Counted from the stretch's first letter, positions 47,385-60,454 are shown. The stretch is 64,000 nucleotides of DNA from Cryptomeria japonica (GCF_030272615.1 NC_081405.1:154983613-155047612), one strand, 5' to 3'. Notes: a model not told the origin generated them from the letters alone. Numbers and translations: made by a program.

Positions 47385-49166
47385 ATGCAGAGTCGACAGT
47401 ATCCATTGATCACATGGGAGAACTGACCAGACTGCTTCATGCTACGACATAGACTGAGGAGCACAGATAGAGATATCCTAGCAGGACTTGGGATATATTA
47501 CATCACATTCATGCCCGAGATTAGGGCAAACATAGGATTGCTTACCGCATTGGCAGAGCAATGGCATTCGGAGACCTCCTCATTCCATTTAGCGACTGGC
47601 GAGGCGACTGTGACATTAGAGGATGTATGGCGCATCCTTCACATTCTGATACATGGGGAGATGATAGAGTATGACCCAATGATAGGGAGAGATGCATTAT
47701 GTCGGCTATTTGAGTGTGACGTAGATGATCTGGACATCATCGAGAGGAAGATCTGCTGGGAGACTATGGCAGTAGAGTATGATCAGCGATATGTGGTGAT
47801 AGCAGTAGTGATAGCATGCCTACTAGCAGGGGACAGACAAGGACATGGATTCCCTATTGGATGGGGAAGAGTGCTAGAGCGGATGATGACAGAGGGTATG
47901 GTGTACGCATGGGGACCATGTGTACTAGCGATGCTATATTTTTAGCTGCATCAGATAGCATATCAGGGAGTGCAAACTCTGAGCTGTGGAGTCACATTGC
48001 TACAGGTATGGGCCTTTGAGCACATAGCCATATGTTGTTTGATTACAGAGAGACAGGTTGTACCACACTGACCATATGTGTATTGCTATGAGGGAGCACT
48101 GAGACAGGGTCCATTTGGATACATATTGTACTGGTGACATGAGCTAGACAGACTGAGAGAGTTTACATGGAGGCCATATCTTGATTGCCCTGGATGGTCA
48201 GATGATCATGATGAGCTATCATATTGTAGATAGGAGAGGTACCTAATTGGGTGACTAGTGAATTGCCAGAGAGTGATTGAGATGTACCTGCCAGAGAGAG
48301 TCAGATGATAGTTTGGAGAGAGGTAGGATGTACCTAGGAGGACTGCACAGTTTGCCTAATCTCACAGGGAGACGAGTTAGTGGGGGAGTATGATTCAACC
48401 ACACATAGCATATGTCAACTTTGCATAGCTACAGTAGAGACAGTGGGATTGGAGATCAGATGTGGTGGATGCTGGGACTACAGAGGAGTATGAGATATGG
48501 TTTGCACGATGACGGCCAGTGCCATTGACTGATCCTGACATTCCAGTACCGAGGAGACAGGAGGACTTCCCACTCACTGGAGAGGAGGGAGATGATGAGG
48601 ACGAGGAGGTTGATGAGGACAGAGATGATGGGGACAGAGATGATGGGCCAGATTTAGGCGATCAGGAGGTATTGCATGATATACCCATAGAGCCGGAGAC
48701 AGCTAGGATAGAGGAGATGGAGATGTATAGGGCTACCATAGCGAGTCAGCAGGATCACATTGCGACATTGGAGAGACAATAGGATCAGTTTAGAGTGGAG
48801 ATAGCTAGACTCACATCGGCTCAAGATACAGCAATAGCTCAGGCACAACAAGAGGAATAGAGAGTCACTGAAGTCATTGGGTTGATTAGAGATGCCAGTG
48901 CACAGGAGATGGCACAGATGCTAGTAGAGACCAAAGAGGAGATATGCCATTGGAGGACACTATATGAGGGTGCCATTCTACTAGAGCAGAGAGCAGCTTC
49001 ATATCGAGCACGATAGAGGACAGAGAGTAGGGCACGCTCTCGAAGGTCATTGAGCAGCATGGGGGTGAGTGGACCTATGAGACCACCATAGCCAGGACTT
49101 GGGACAGGAGGGACATCATCCATGAGACATGGTAGGGATGAGGAGGATAGAGGGAGCACCCAGTGA
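47385..49166 (+). pseudogene. Antisense plant mobile domain (PMD) frame in element E
   Basis: A 593-codon reading frame from ATG 47385 to TGA 49164, antisense to gag-pol. The start (TWEN, RLRSTDRDILAGLGIYYI), FHLATGEATVTLEDVWRILHI and HGFPIGWG identify the plant mobile domain (aminotransferase-like, MAIN/MAIL1 type), which occurs both in host genes and in transposable elements. Later parts keep WRPYLDCPGWSD, IAYVNFA and a WRSDVVDAGTTEEYEIWF stretch, then an acidic region (48580-48650) and a coiled coil (48690-48990). I count about 18 in-frame stops and no frameshift. Many stops sit where CGA or CAG would be expected. Antisense extra frames are known in Tat-type gypsy elements. Whether the domain helps the element or was captured is unknown. 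Confidence 0.8.
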
Positions 49167-50968
49167 CAGAGGCATGTGCTCCTTAGGACAGACAGTGGAC
49201 ATTATGTAGTTTGACATTTTGTAGTCAGCCTACGGGCCATACTTAGGATGGAAAGTCTAATTTTGTACTCCGATATTATTATGATATGTGATATGATATG
49301 CATCAATATGATGGGATGCAATGTGTTATGACTTATGGTTATTTGTCTATGTATTGATGACTTATGCACTTGTTTATGAACATGTATGGATGTATTTTCT
49401 TTTTGTGTTTTTGATGCTTTTAAAATATGAAATGGATAAAATGCATGATATAATGCTTGAGATGATGTTTGATATAAATGCAAATGTACTAACAAATGAA
49501 TGCAGGATGTGACATATGGGTTTGGGGAAATCAGAGCACTAGACTGAACTGACTATCCAGACTGATGGAAGAAATGTTAGTAAGAAGAAATGAGACAGAG
49601 GATAGTTAGAGCCAAAGAAAAACTTGCTTTCAGTAATGCACTTTGTAGGTGAGAACCGTTATTTTTATGTAGCAAAAGGGATGCATAGCATCATGGCATT
49701 GAAGGCCAGAGCTGAAATGCAACCCTTTTTTGCAAAAGACAGACACATCACAGACAAACAACAATCACAATCAAAAAAAGAAAGGGACCATGAACCATCC
49801 CAGTCACTCTAAATCACTCAGTGACATCATCAAGCGACATAGGAACATGACCGAAGCCAAAGATAAATCAAAAAAAGATAAGATGCACAAATTCAAGCAA
49901 ATCAAACAAACATCTTGATCTTCATTGTCAAAAGTTGAAAGTGTTGATAAAATGATCATGCTGTCTAGTTTCAGGACATGTGGTACCCTGTCTAAGACAG
50001 GACACAGTCTGGTTTTGAGTATACCACACTCTGTATAAGACCCATGATAATAGGAACAAGGACAAATGATGTTGATGCAATATTCGATTGATATGACAAT
50101 TTAGATCAGTTTGAATGTCTGGTTTGATCGAAAAAGTTCATCTGTTAACGCATGATTCCATGAAAGCGCAGTGTTGAAGTGATTGTCATTGGATGTATGC
50201 TCAACAATCTGTCTATGCACAAAAGGGATCATTTATTGCAAAATGCTTGTTTTGTTTTTCGAGTTTTTACAATTTTTTTGTGTTCATTTTTTCAGGACTT
50301 TATTTGATTTTTAGGGATTTTTTCAAGACATTATTTGATTTTTATGATTTTTTCAGGACATTATTTGATTTTTATGACTTTTTTCAGGACATTTTTCAAT
50401 TTTTATGACTTTTTTCAAGACATTTTTCAATTTTTATGACTTTTTTCAAGACATTTTTCAATTTTTATGTTCCAGTGATTGATCATGACAAGGGGAACAC
50501 ACCCAATGCACATCTGCAAGACATATATATAGACTGGGAACAAAACACATGTACAAGAAACTGGAGTATGCAAGACAATGATGTTGACCAATAATAGGCC
50601 CGAAACAGAACATTGGGTCAAGACAAAGATAGACATGATAAACCAGCCGAGAGAAAGCATAGCTAGAAGTCATGATAGATGACGGAGCAATGATCTCATT
50701 ACTCATGGGACCTGATTGCTAGGTTTTCACCATGGTACTTGCCCAAAGCGCCTATTTGCCAGGTTTTTACTAGAGGGAGAATCATTTTTCTTTACTCTTT
50801 TTTCTCTTTTTTCTTTGTTTTTTCACTTTTTTCTTTGTATTTTCTTGATTTTTTTCATTTTTTTTGTATTTTTTGCTTTTTTTCATTTTTTTTTTGTATT
50901 TTCTTGATTTTTTTCATTTTTTTTTGTATTTTTTCAGGATCATACTTGAAGAAGTGCTGATAGAAACA
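49167..50968. other. Element E region between integrase end and PMD frame
   Basis: No supported gene. The block 50265-50470 consists of about seven tandem units of 30-31 bp (tttttatgacttttttcagg, then acattt variants). 50770-50940 is T-rich with repeated ttttcttgatttttttcat. These are A-rich on the element coding strand. 49520-50240 shows no pattern. Confidence 0.55.
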
Positions 50969-51400
50969 TTATGCCCAGTACTTGCGAAGGTGCATGCTAT
51001 TTATAGGATCAGACAAAGGTTCACCTTCTGGAGTGGCAAGCTGATATGCCCCCGAGCCATAGGCTGCAGTCACTATGAAAGGCCCAACCCAATTAGGTTC
51101 AAATTTTCCCTTGATGATGTCAGTAGACTATGCATTCTTGGGGTTTTCCTTTAAAACCAAGTCTCCCACTTCGAAGTGTCACCCTTTGACTTTCTTATTA
51201 TAAGAGCGACGGAGACAGTTTTGATATGCTTGCAAATGTGTCAACTTTTTGGCTAAGCTTAGACCATTGAAATGGCCCCCGCATATACCATCGTGAACCT
51301 CGTGTAAAGCCGTTTGTGCTTTGTCAGAATCCAAACACCTGAGGAGGGTATGGTCAAAGGAACGGTGGTAAAGGGTGTCGACAATGATGACATATTTGGC
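50969..51400 (-). pseudogene. Element E integrase remnant, catalytic core deleted
   Basis: The N-terminal zinc-binding part (HEVHDGICGGHFNG, about 51320-51280) passes at about 51245, in frame, into the post-core segment (HLQAYQNCLRRSYNKKVKG) and the C-terminal part (HFEVGDLVLKENPKN, GKFEPNWVGPFIV, HLRKYW) ending with TAA at 50969. The second half of the HHCC motif and the entire DDE catalytic core, normally about 200 residues or more, are missing. The joined frame stays open until one stop at 51179. Without the core this copy could not integrate on its own. Confidence 0.82.
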
Positions 51401-53520
51401 CATCTGTTGGATAAAGGCTCCGCGTTGGTTAGCAGAAAGGTTAGGTGGTAAGGTCTGGGATTTCAAATATTGATATATATCATTGTACCACGGGGAGTTA
51501 GGACCAACAAGAATGCACATCACATCTACTATCGGAATGTCAAAAGAAGGGACAAGCAATTGTTTGACCAAAAATTCACACTTGTCCATATTATGGGGCA
51601 TATTTAACATGGAAGCGATTATGGCCATTGCATCTGCCGACGTGTTTTGCATTCTTGGCACTTGACTGAAATGGATAGCTGTGAATTTTGTCTTGAAGAA
51701 ATCTACCATGTGCTTGTAGGGAATAAGCTTTTCATCTATTGTTTCATAGTCATCATTGACTTGTCGGATGACTAACTGAGAATCTCCATAGACTTGTAAA
51801 TGCATGATGTTCCAGTGGACCGCTACTCGGAGTCCTGTGACCAGTGCTTCATACTCTGCAATGTTGTTGGTACAATGGAAAGTTATTCTGTAAGACTTGG
51901 GAATAGCATCGCCTTGAGGGGTGACAAACAAGATGCCTGCTCCGGACCTGAACTTGGTATGGGACCCATCAAAATATAGCTTCCATTCATTAGAAGATGC
52001 AAGAGCAAAGACAGATTCATCTAGAAAATCAGTCAACATGGGATGGTCATCATAAATAGGAGCCTCTGCAAGTTGATCAGCTATGACTTGTCCTTTTATC
52101 GCCTTTCGCTCCATATACTCAATATCAAATTCATTGAGGATCATCACCCACTTTGCTAGGCAACCAATTAAAGCTACTCTGCTAAGAAAATATTTTAACG
52201 GATTAATTTTTGCAACCAGCAATGTTTGGTGATTTAGCATATAGTGTCAGAGTTTCTATGTTGCAAATACCACTGCTAAGCATGCCCGTTCAATAGTTGA
52301 ATAATTTAGCTCATAGCCTACAAGTGTTTGGCTAATATAATAATCAACTTTCTCTTTGCCATTCTCATTTTGTTGAGCCAAGAGAACTCCTAATGCCATT
52401 TCAGTTGCAGAAATGGCTTTCCATATATAGGAGGCATCAAGATAGGTGGCGACAGCAAATAGTCCTTGAGAGCTTGAAAGGCTGATTGACATTGCTCGGT
52501 CCATTTAAAAGCAACTCCTTTATCCAATAGATGCTGGAATGGATGACACTTGTCTGCCAACTGAGCTATAAAGTGGCGGATTGATTGGAGCTTTCCTTGC
52601 AGACTTCTTAATTGTCGGAGGTTGGAAGGAGGAGGCATATCCATTATTGCTTTAACCTTGGCCAGGTCGACTTCGATGCCTCTATGGGAAATAATGTATC
52701 CTAGTAATTTGCTAGCAATGACACCAAAGACACACTTCTTTGGATTGAGTCTGAGCTTGTAGGTCACCATTCGGTCAAAGATAGGACCCGGGATGGCTAG
52801 ATGACTATCTCTTGTGACAGATTTGCATAGTAAGTCATCAACATAGTCCTCCATCAAAGTATGCATGAAATCATGAAAAATTGTCATCATTGCTCTTTGA
52901 TATGTTGTGCCTGCATTTTTAAGACCAAAGGGCATCAAATTCCAGCAATAGGTACCCCAAGCACATGTGAATGTGGTCTTATGTTGATCTTCAAGAGCAA
53001 TGCGAATTTGGTTATAGCCAGAGAAACCATCCATCAATGAGAGCATCTCATATCCAGCAGTCATGTCAATGATGATGTCTATGTTTGGAAGTGGAAAATC
53101 ATCTTTAGGGCATGCTTTATTGAGATCCCTAAAATCTATACAGATTCTGATGCCCCTAGTTACCTTGCTAACTGGTACTAAATTTGAAATCCAGTCTGCA
53201 TAATCAATAGGTCTGATAAAGCCCACATCCAGTAATTTTTTTAGTTCCACTTTGACCAAAAGAGCTACCTGGGAATGCATCTTTCTAAGTTTCTATTTGA
53301 CGGGCTTGGCATCTTCTTTCAATGGCAAGTGATGAAGGACTAATTCTAGATCGAGGCCAGGCATATTTGCATAGGACCATGCAAAGCTGATCTTCTTCTC
53401 AAGAAAGAAATTGACAAAATCTATCTTTTCCTGTTTTGATAGAGAAGCAGCAAAATGAATAACCTTAGGGTTGTCAGGTGTACCCAAATTGATCTCCTCG
53501 GTCATTTCCACAAGCAATGT
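51255..53520 (-). pseudogene. Element E reverse transcriptase and both RNase H domains
   Basis: Reverse transcriptase (53292 to about 52600): VKVELKKLLDVGFIRPIDYADWISNLVPV region, ICIDFRDLNKACPKDDFPLP, LMDGFSGYNQI, LMPFGLKNAGTTYQRAM and the catalytic EDYVDDLLCKS. RNase H follows (about 52420-52080), reached after a one-base shift near 52415, with SATEMALGVLLAQ and QTLVGYELNYSTIERACLAV. The second RNase H (51979-51580) has EWKLYFDGSHTKFRSGAGI and NNIAEYEALVTGL, typical of Tat elements. A junction segment at 53517-53293 carries the PR-RT linker. Stops at 53293, near 52505 and near 52255 interrupt it. The domain set is otherwise complete. Confidence 0.9.
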
Positions 53521-53529
53521 TGATTTGTC

Positions 53530-55476
53530 CTAACTTGATAGGGGTACGTCCACTCTTCCACCTTTGGGCACCTCAGAGAGGTTTTCACCCGCAGGTACGT
53601 CTTTTATTTTTACTTTTGTATGATCAGAGAGTGCCTTACGGTTTTCACTCAAAGACCTATTCTTTTGATTTTTTTCTTTTTCTTTTCCTTTTTCAATTTG
53701 ATGACTAGAAGAGGGAGTTGACTCCCCAAAATATGCCATGGAATCCAGGTCAATAGCAAATCCTGCCTTATGATCACCTTGTGGTATGCCTTCCCGTAGT
53801 CCAAGGAATTTTGTAATTGCTTCGTCATTTTGAAAACAATCCAATGTGAGTGGTTCTTGTTGGTCATGTTGGATAAGCTGGGGATAGATGAGGGGCATGT
53901 CATCATCAGTTTTAAGGATGGAGAGGACTGAGAGGGTAAAGATGTAAACATCTATAGTATCACTGTTGGAGCTGCTGGAATCCGATTCGGAGCTTGGGTC
54001 CCAAAATGATTCTATCCAAGCATGAGGATATGTTTTAGGAAGAGAAGTTATTTCATGTTTGTCTTCCATAGGCAAATTATCAGGGTCGAGGAAAATATTG
54101 TCAAGGGCATAGGAGCTAGAAGAAAAAGAACTCCACTCCCATTCATTGGAATCAGTTTCAGGTTGGGTATCCTCAGGTGTTATTTCATCATTAGAGTTAT
54201 GCCCTTTTCCACACGTGGTCACTTTGGTAGATGAGGATCCAATTCGCAGTGGTACAAAACCTAACCCTAAAGTTGGAGGTCGTATCTTGGGTATAATAGG
54301 TTCTAGCCTTCCCTTCTTATCTGGGCCTAAGCCACTGTAGCCATCATATCCTTTCTTCTGTAGCATAGTAAATCCTTTGCCATACCATTCCACTCGCAAC
54401 TTGACAGGTGGGGTCTCGGTTGGATCCTTATAAAGCCAGTCTATGACATCATCATCTAAAGTTTCTTTGTCAAGTTCACCCCATCTTGTAAATGTAGTGG
54501 GAGGCTGATATTGAATAACCACTTTAGGTTTGTTGTGCAGCAAACTTGGTTTGCCATATGATTTTGGAGATATTGGTAAATTCCCAATGAGGAATGTTTG
54601 ATCCATTGAATATTCTTCGCATCCTTGGTCCTGTATCTTCAATTTTCCTTTGACAGCATCTAACAATTCATTAGGATCCACATAGCTATTTGATTTGGCT
54701 TCTCTATTGACTGGGACTTGCTGTTGCGGAGAATCCTTTAGGGAAGCACAAAATTGAAATGGATTAGGATCTCCTAGAATTGTTATCTCAGTTCCATTGT
54801 AGGGATATTTTAAACATTGATGATAGGTGGATGGAACTTCTTTCATTGCATGGATCCATGGACGACCAAGAATCATATTGTAAGGGAGATCAAGGTCTAA
54901 GACTTGCAAGAAAGTTTTTTCTGTCACTGGACTGACTCTGATAGGCAATGTAATTATCCCTTTAGATGGACGCTCAACATCATCATATGCTTTGATGGTT
55001 ATTCTTTTGGAAGCATCAATGTCATTTTCTGTATAACCAAGGCCAATAACCACTCTCAAGGTACAAATATTAAGACCTGCTCTGCCATCTATCAAGACTC
55101 GTCGGATTTTACAATTATGGAAAAAGACTTCAAGATGCAAAGGATCATTATGAGGGAGTTTATCGGGTGAGATATCATTATCAGAAAATGCAACATTTTG
55201 GGAAACAGCTAAATGTCCAATTCTGGCTTGAAACTGGTCAACATCAATGTCTGTCAGGACGGTGGACTCAATTAAAGCTTTATCTAGGACTGCACGATGC
55301 ATGGGAGACATTTTCAACAACTCAAGAATGGATATTTGTGCAGGTGTCTTTCCTAGATGATCCAAGAGATTATACTGACTTGCATGAGTTGGCTTGGGAG
55401 GAGCTACGGGAGCTCCTTTTAGGACTATTTTGGATCGACGAGTGGTGACTGCGCAAGAAGGATCTTGTTCCTTTAT
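53530..55476 (-). pseudogene. Element E protease and G-patch region of pol
   Basis: An open run of 611 residues from 55365, extending upstream in the same frame to the gag stop at about 55477 (ATTRRSKI-like linker). The aspartic protease block is RRVLIDGRAGLNICTL (about 55110), with ITLPIRVSP and NMILGRPWIHAMK downstream. A G-patch (KKGYDGYSGLGPDKKGRLEP, about 54355-54300) follows; G-patches bind nucleic acid or helicases and are seen in some plant gypsy pol proteins. The C-terminal third is acidic and Ser-rich. The usual D-S/T-G triad reads D-G-R, a variant whose activity I cannot judge. Confidence 0.85.
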
Positions 55477-58320
55477 TCATATGGTGGAAATATACTCATT
55501 TGATGCTCGAAAACAATTAGTGACATTGTTATAACCAGTGTTTGCATAATTTTCTATTTGGGTAGAGTTTGACGAAGATGCTTTACCCTTGTCCTGATCA
55601 AGCAAAGGAGTTTTGAAAATTGTATGATCAGTATTAGAGGTCATGTTGAGTGGATCTACCTCAATTACTCCTTGTTCTAACAAGTCTTGAATCATATGTT
55701 TCAATTGAAAACATGACACAGTTTTATGTCCTTTTGATCGATGGTACTCACAATATGCATTATCATTCCACCAATACGGCTTTACCACTGGTTCTGCCTT
55801 GATATCTGGTAGCTTGATAAATTTTGCTTGTATTAATTGTTTCATTACTGATTCAATAGGCTCTCGCAATGGCGTAAACTGTCAAGGAGGTCCATCTCTT
55901 GATCAAAAAGGTTTGTGTTGCTGGCTTTGTTGCTGACCTTGTTGTTGATTATATTGTTGAGCATGTTGTTGGTATTGCGGTTGTTGAGTAACATTGCTCA
56001 TTGGTGTTTGATTTTTTTCCATCATTGACATATTAGGAACACTCAATTTCTTGATTGTGAATGGGGGTTGATTTGCATTCACCGCTCTTGCATCAACAAC
56101 ACCATCATTAGTGACATTCTTGTTTTTATACCAAAATCTATTCCGGTCCCCTGAATTATTTGTGTTGTCACTGTCTTTATTGAGCTTAATAATTCCCTTA
56201 GCTATAAGAGCAGTTTCAATGTTCATCCCTTTCTTAATGAGCTTCTCAATAGTACTGGGACTTTTCAATTTGAGCTCATACATCATTTCTGGGACCAAAT
56301 TTTGGATAAACAGATTCACTTATTGTTCTTCAGGTATATCTAGGGAAGAATGAATATACAAGCTTTGCCATCGTTGCAAGAAAGTCACTAATGGTTCACC
56401 TTGCTTTTGCTTGGTGTTACATAAATCTGACATAGTCACATCACTATCAATGTTGAATGCAAAATGAGATATAAACTTTTGAGCCAGTTCCGACCAAGTC
56501 TTTATATTTCCTGGCAAATGCGAATACCAATCCATGGCTTGTCCCATGAGACTTCGTGCAAATAAGTGCATTAAATATGTTTCTTCATAGCTCACTTCAG
56601 TACATGCCGCAAAGAATGCTCGAATGTGATCTTTTGGATTGCCATTCCCTTTATATTTCTCAAAATTTGGTGCCTCAAAATGCTTAGGGAATGGACGCAT
56701 GTATAAACTCCTGTCAAATGGATTAGGACATAAATCTTGATCTGTATACAGCTTCTTTGTTCCTTTGGTTTCCAATGCGTCAACTTGTCATTGCAATTTC
56801 TCCAGTTGTTGTGCAATTGTATCAGATTTTGTAGGTTCATCATTAATAATCTTGGTGGGTACTCTTTGTCGATACATCATGTTTCTGATCGGTTGTTGAT
56901 ACTCCAAAATTGCCATCTTTTGTGTCTCCAGCATATACTATTCTTGGTACACCTCTTGTTGTTGTGGTTGTGCCATGCCTTGATATTGACCATGTTGTTG
57001 TGCTTCTTGTAGTCTAGGTTGATATTGCAATTGAGGATGTTGTTGATATTGCACAGGTGCCAATTGCGGTTGTGTAGTATGATAACTTGTTTGTCTTGGC
57101 ACATATTGAGGCACATGTTGTTGTTGATGCTAATGAATCAAAATTTGTTGACTTTGTGCCAATTGTTGTCGTCGCGGTGTAAATCCCATCATTTGCAAAA
57201 AACTTTGTTTAGGCGGTTTTTGTTGTTTCTCCTTAAGATGGGGTATGACACTTGCATTAACTTGTTGTGTTGTTTGTCCAATCCATGGTGATGGTTGCAA
57301 GTTTGTATTAACTTGTAATGAAGTAGAAGGTGCTGCAATTTGCTGTCGACTGCGATATTGTTGTTGTTGTGCATTGTTCGTTTGCACATTCGATTGTCCC
57401 ATTTGTGTATTACTCAATTGTTGCAACATTTGTTGTTGGTGCAAACCACTATCCATAGCTCTTTGTGTCACCATTATCGAAGGATCTGTAATAATAGTGT
57501 TTGGCAAATATATTGAACTTAATGGGACATAAGAACTTTGTTGCATTGTGGAATTATTTTGAACATTGGTGATATCAGGCATTCTAGTCGTGAAGCTTTC
57601 TTGCATCTTGGATCTTGATCCAACTTTATGCATGTGAGGAACCACTTCTTGTTGAGGAACCATTGTCAATATTTGCGTGGTCTTCATTTGATCTTGTGTT
57701 ACAGGCATTGTGTTGAATAATGGATTATTTATTGTCTCAAATGGTGACTTTTGAGGAATAGTCACTGTCAACGCCTTTGAAGTACGTTTATTCATCAAGG
57801 TAGGTTGAAGCTCCTGTTGCACATTTTCTTCATTTGGATGCGAAGAGAAACTTAACAGCTCACTGCCTTGTTGCGTTTGCACATTAATTTGCTCATTTGA
57901 GGAAGCCACATTACTCATCATGTTAATATATTTTTGCGAGAACATCTTAAAGACCTTGTTTAAGAATTTATCCATCTTTTTTGTTAACTTTGGATCTTGA
58001 AGGAACATATCAACATCATCAGAAGCATCAGAATCTGATGAAGAATCCGGCTGGACATTTGGATTTGTTTCTTGTTGAATGCCTTGGTCTGAACCAAATC
58101 CTTGTGAAAGAGTTTGTTCCTCATATAATGTTTGAGTTTGAATGTCATGTTGCATGTTTGGTTGATTCCAATTGAAAGGTGCATTTCCTTTTGGTGTTGG
58201 TGGAACACTCCCATGTCCTAGTTTCATGGGTACAAACACTGGTTCATATAATGGAGGTGGTCCAAGTTGAACCATTCCATATGGTGGTAATGATGTATTT
58301 GATGCACCTTCAACTTGCAC
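55477..58320 (-). pseudogene. Element E gag, Gln-rich
   Basis: About 948 codons in the same frame as pol, with stop codons near 57130, 56940, 56790, 56320, 55900 and 55882 and a final TGA at 55477 that would separate gag from pol. The N-terminal 400-500 residues are Gln/Asn-rich with no known fold. The core gag domain lies at 56775-56320 (PEHFEAPNFEKYKG-like start, DHIRAFFAAC, LMGQAMDWYSHLP, WSELAQKFISHF, EPLVTFLQRW). A zinc-knuckle-like CEYHRSKGHKTVSC follows at about 55760. Gag and pol in one frame with a stop between them suggests stop readthrough or simple decay. Confidence 0.85.
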
Positions 58321-60454
58321 TATTTGACTAGTTTGAAACTACGAATTTGCTATGTTGTCCATGGGTTGATACATTGGTTCGCCCATCTTCTTGGATTTTG
58401 ACCTTGTCTCAATAGGCATGTCACTTATGCAAATGCAATATTTTTGGAATTTTTCAAGGATAATATATGATATGCGACTAAATGCAAACTGAATAGGTGA
58501 AAATGCAATCTATGTTTTTGGTTGTTTTTGAAGATTTTGACAAACTTTTAAATGCAAACCTAAAAGAGACCTTTAGGAAATTGAAATGATGTCTAGACCT
58601 CAAAGGACAAAAGGACCAAGTGACAAAAGGACAAGATGACAATGTCTCCCCTATATGCTTGGATACTAAGCTAGGTTTGACGAAATGATATTGATGACAA
58701 AAGGACAAAAGGTTTGATAAGGTCTAGACTTCCTAACAATGACTTAAGGTTTATCAAAGATTTGGATTACTCAAGTATGACAAGACCTAGATTTGACACT
58801 ATATGCAAAGGGACAATTACTATGCAAATGACCCTAATATGATATGATAATGACTTAAGCTTAATAATGGGACCTAGGGTATGCGAATATGAATGTATGA
58901 CAATGGTATTACTCTAATGCAAGAGGAAATATGGAAATGGATGACCCTTATTGTTATGCAAAGAAGTATGACTTAAATGAAACTTAACCTTGACAATGAA
59001 CTTGCAAAATGCAAACCTAGGATGAACCTAAATCTGAGTGACATGAATGTTGAGACAAGATTTTGATAAAATGTTTGACAACCATGTTTGAAGGTGTTTT
59101 GAACTTTGTTGGATGAAATGTTCTTATATTTAATCTTTGTTTGGAATCAATTTGTCTTGTTTTGAAATGAGATGCAATTCAACTTTTGACAATCAAAGAA
59201 GACAAGATATTTCCACTTAGACTCAAGACAATCATGCTTATTCACACATTTCTTATGGTAGGCAAGGACATTAGGTACTTGAGAGGTAGACTCATTATGG
59301 GATCCAAGGAGAATACACAGATGCTTGACCCCACGGGCTCCCCTCCACGACACTCACTTCTCAGGGTAGCCAAGCATCAGTCCCCATGGAAATCTCCCCA
59401 TGGCGAACTTAGTATCTCTTCCAAGTATCCGAATTTGTCCTTCTCAAGCAACTAGAAGGGTTTTTTTGGCCTCTAAAAACAAGGTGTTTAGTAAGGATTT
59501 ATGTTAAGTGTTACTCCTTGGTGTCATGCAAGCGTGATTAAGACATTAAGCCCACCAAGATACCAAAAAAATGTAGTCGCGCAAGCACGATTTAGACCAT
59601 GAGGTCCTACTTAGATGTTGATATGAGAAAGAGTCCAAGGGTCATCACTTCCCAAGTAACTACAATTCCCACGTAATGCTTCCTTCAAAGCTTTTGCTCA
59701 TCAGGTATTTGTTTATAGTGAGTTAGAATGCCAAGTTATTCTAGCCATACTCACTTTGGGTTGTTCCCTTCTCACGATTATCACTTGCTTGCAAAAGCAA
59801 ATGGTCGGGAAGGCAGACCCTCTAAAGGTGACACACAATCACAAACATGAGCATGGTATCGAAGATCTGGATTTCTGATCACCCTGAGAAGGATGAGAGC
59901 ATACTCTCCTACTTCAATGTCACACTCAACAATCAAAGCAAAAACATGTTCATTCCAACCTATTTAGAAATGATACTAGGTGCCTATAACATTAATGGCA
60001 AACACAAAGTTTAGTTGTTTCTCCAAGGCAACCTGCAAAACCCAAGTTAGAAGTTTGAGGTGTTTATTCTTTGACTATCGATTCTGCATAAAACATGTTA
60101 GGAGTTTCATTTGTTGTCTTTTCCATGCGTATGCCAAGATGCTGCACAGATAATTAGTACCAAAAACCAAAAAATAGAAAGCAGAATGCAAAACAAAACA
60201 AATTTCTAAGCAAAACACTGCCTTTTTATCTTTGTTCTGGACTTTACACAGGCGCAGAACTCATGACACAGGCGCAGAACTCATGACACAAGTGCAGAAT
60301 GTCATTAACACAAGCACAGAATGCATAACACAGGCACAGGTTGTCTCACACAGGCGCAGAAGTCCCCAGAACGCCCTGCATTACCTTGTTTCTTGGGTTT
60401 TTGACCTGCAAAACATCTCAAAAGCACTCAAAAGCAAAATTAGGGGGTTAGTTC
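58321..60454 (-). other. Element E 5' leader
   Basis: 2.1 kb between the 5' LTR and gag without a supported frame. It is rich in gacaaaaggac and atgacaa phrases (58600-58900). A short C/G-richer block lies at 59330-59420. Near the LTR is the six-unit repeat at 60245-60362. Confidence 0.55.
60245..60362. repeat. Six tandem acacaggcgcagaa-type units
   Basis: Units about 20 bp apart at roughly 60246, 60266, 60286, 60308, 60328 and 60347, with variants acacaagtgcagaa and acacaggcacagg. They match, in mixed orientation, the cluster at 47090-47220. Confidence 0.78.
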
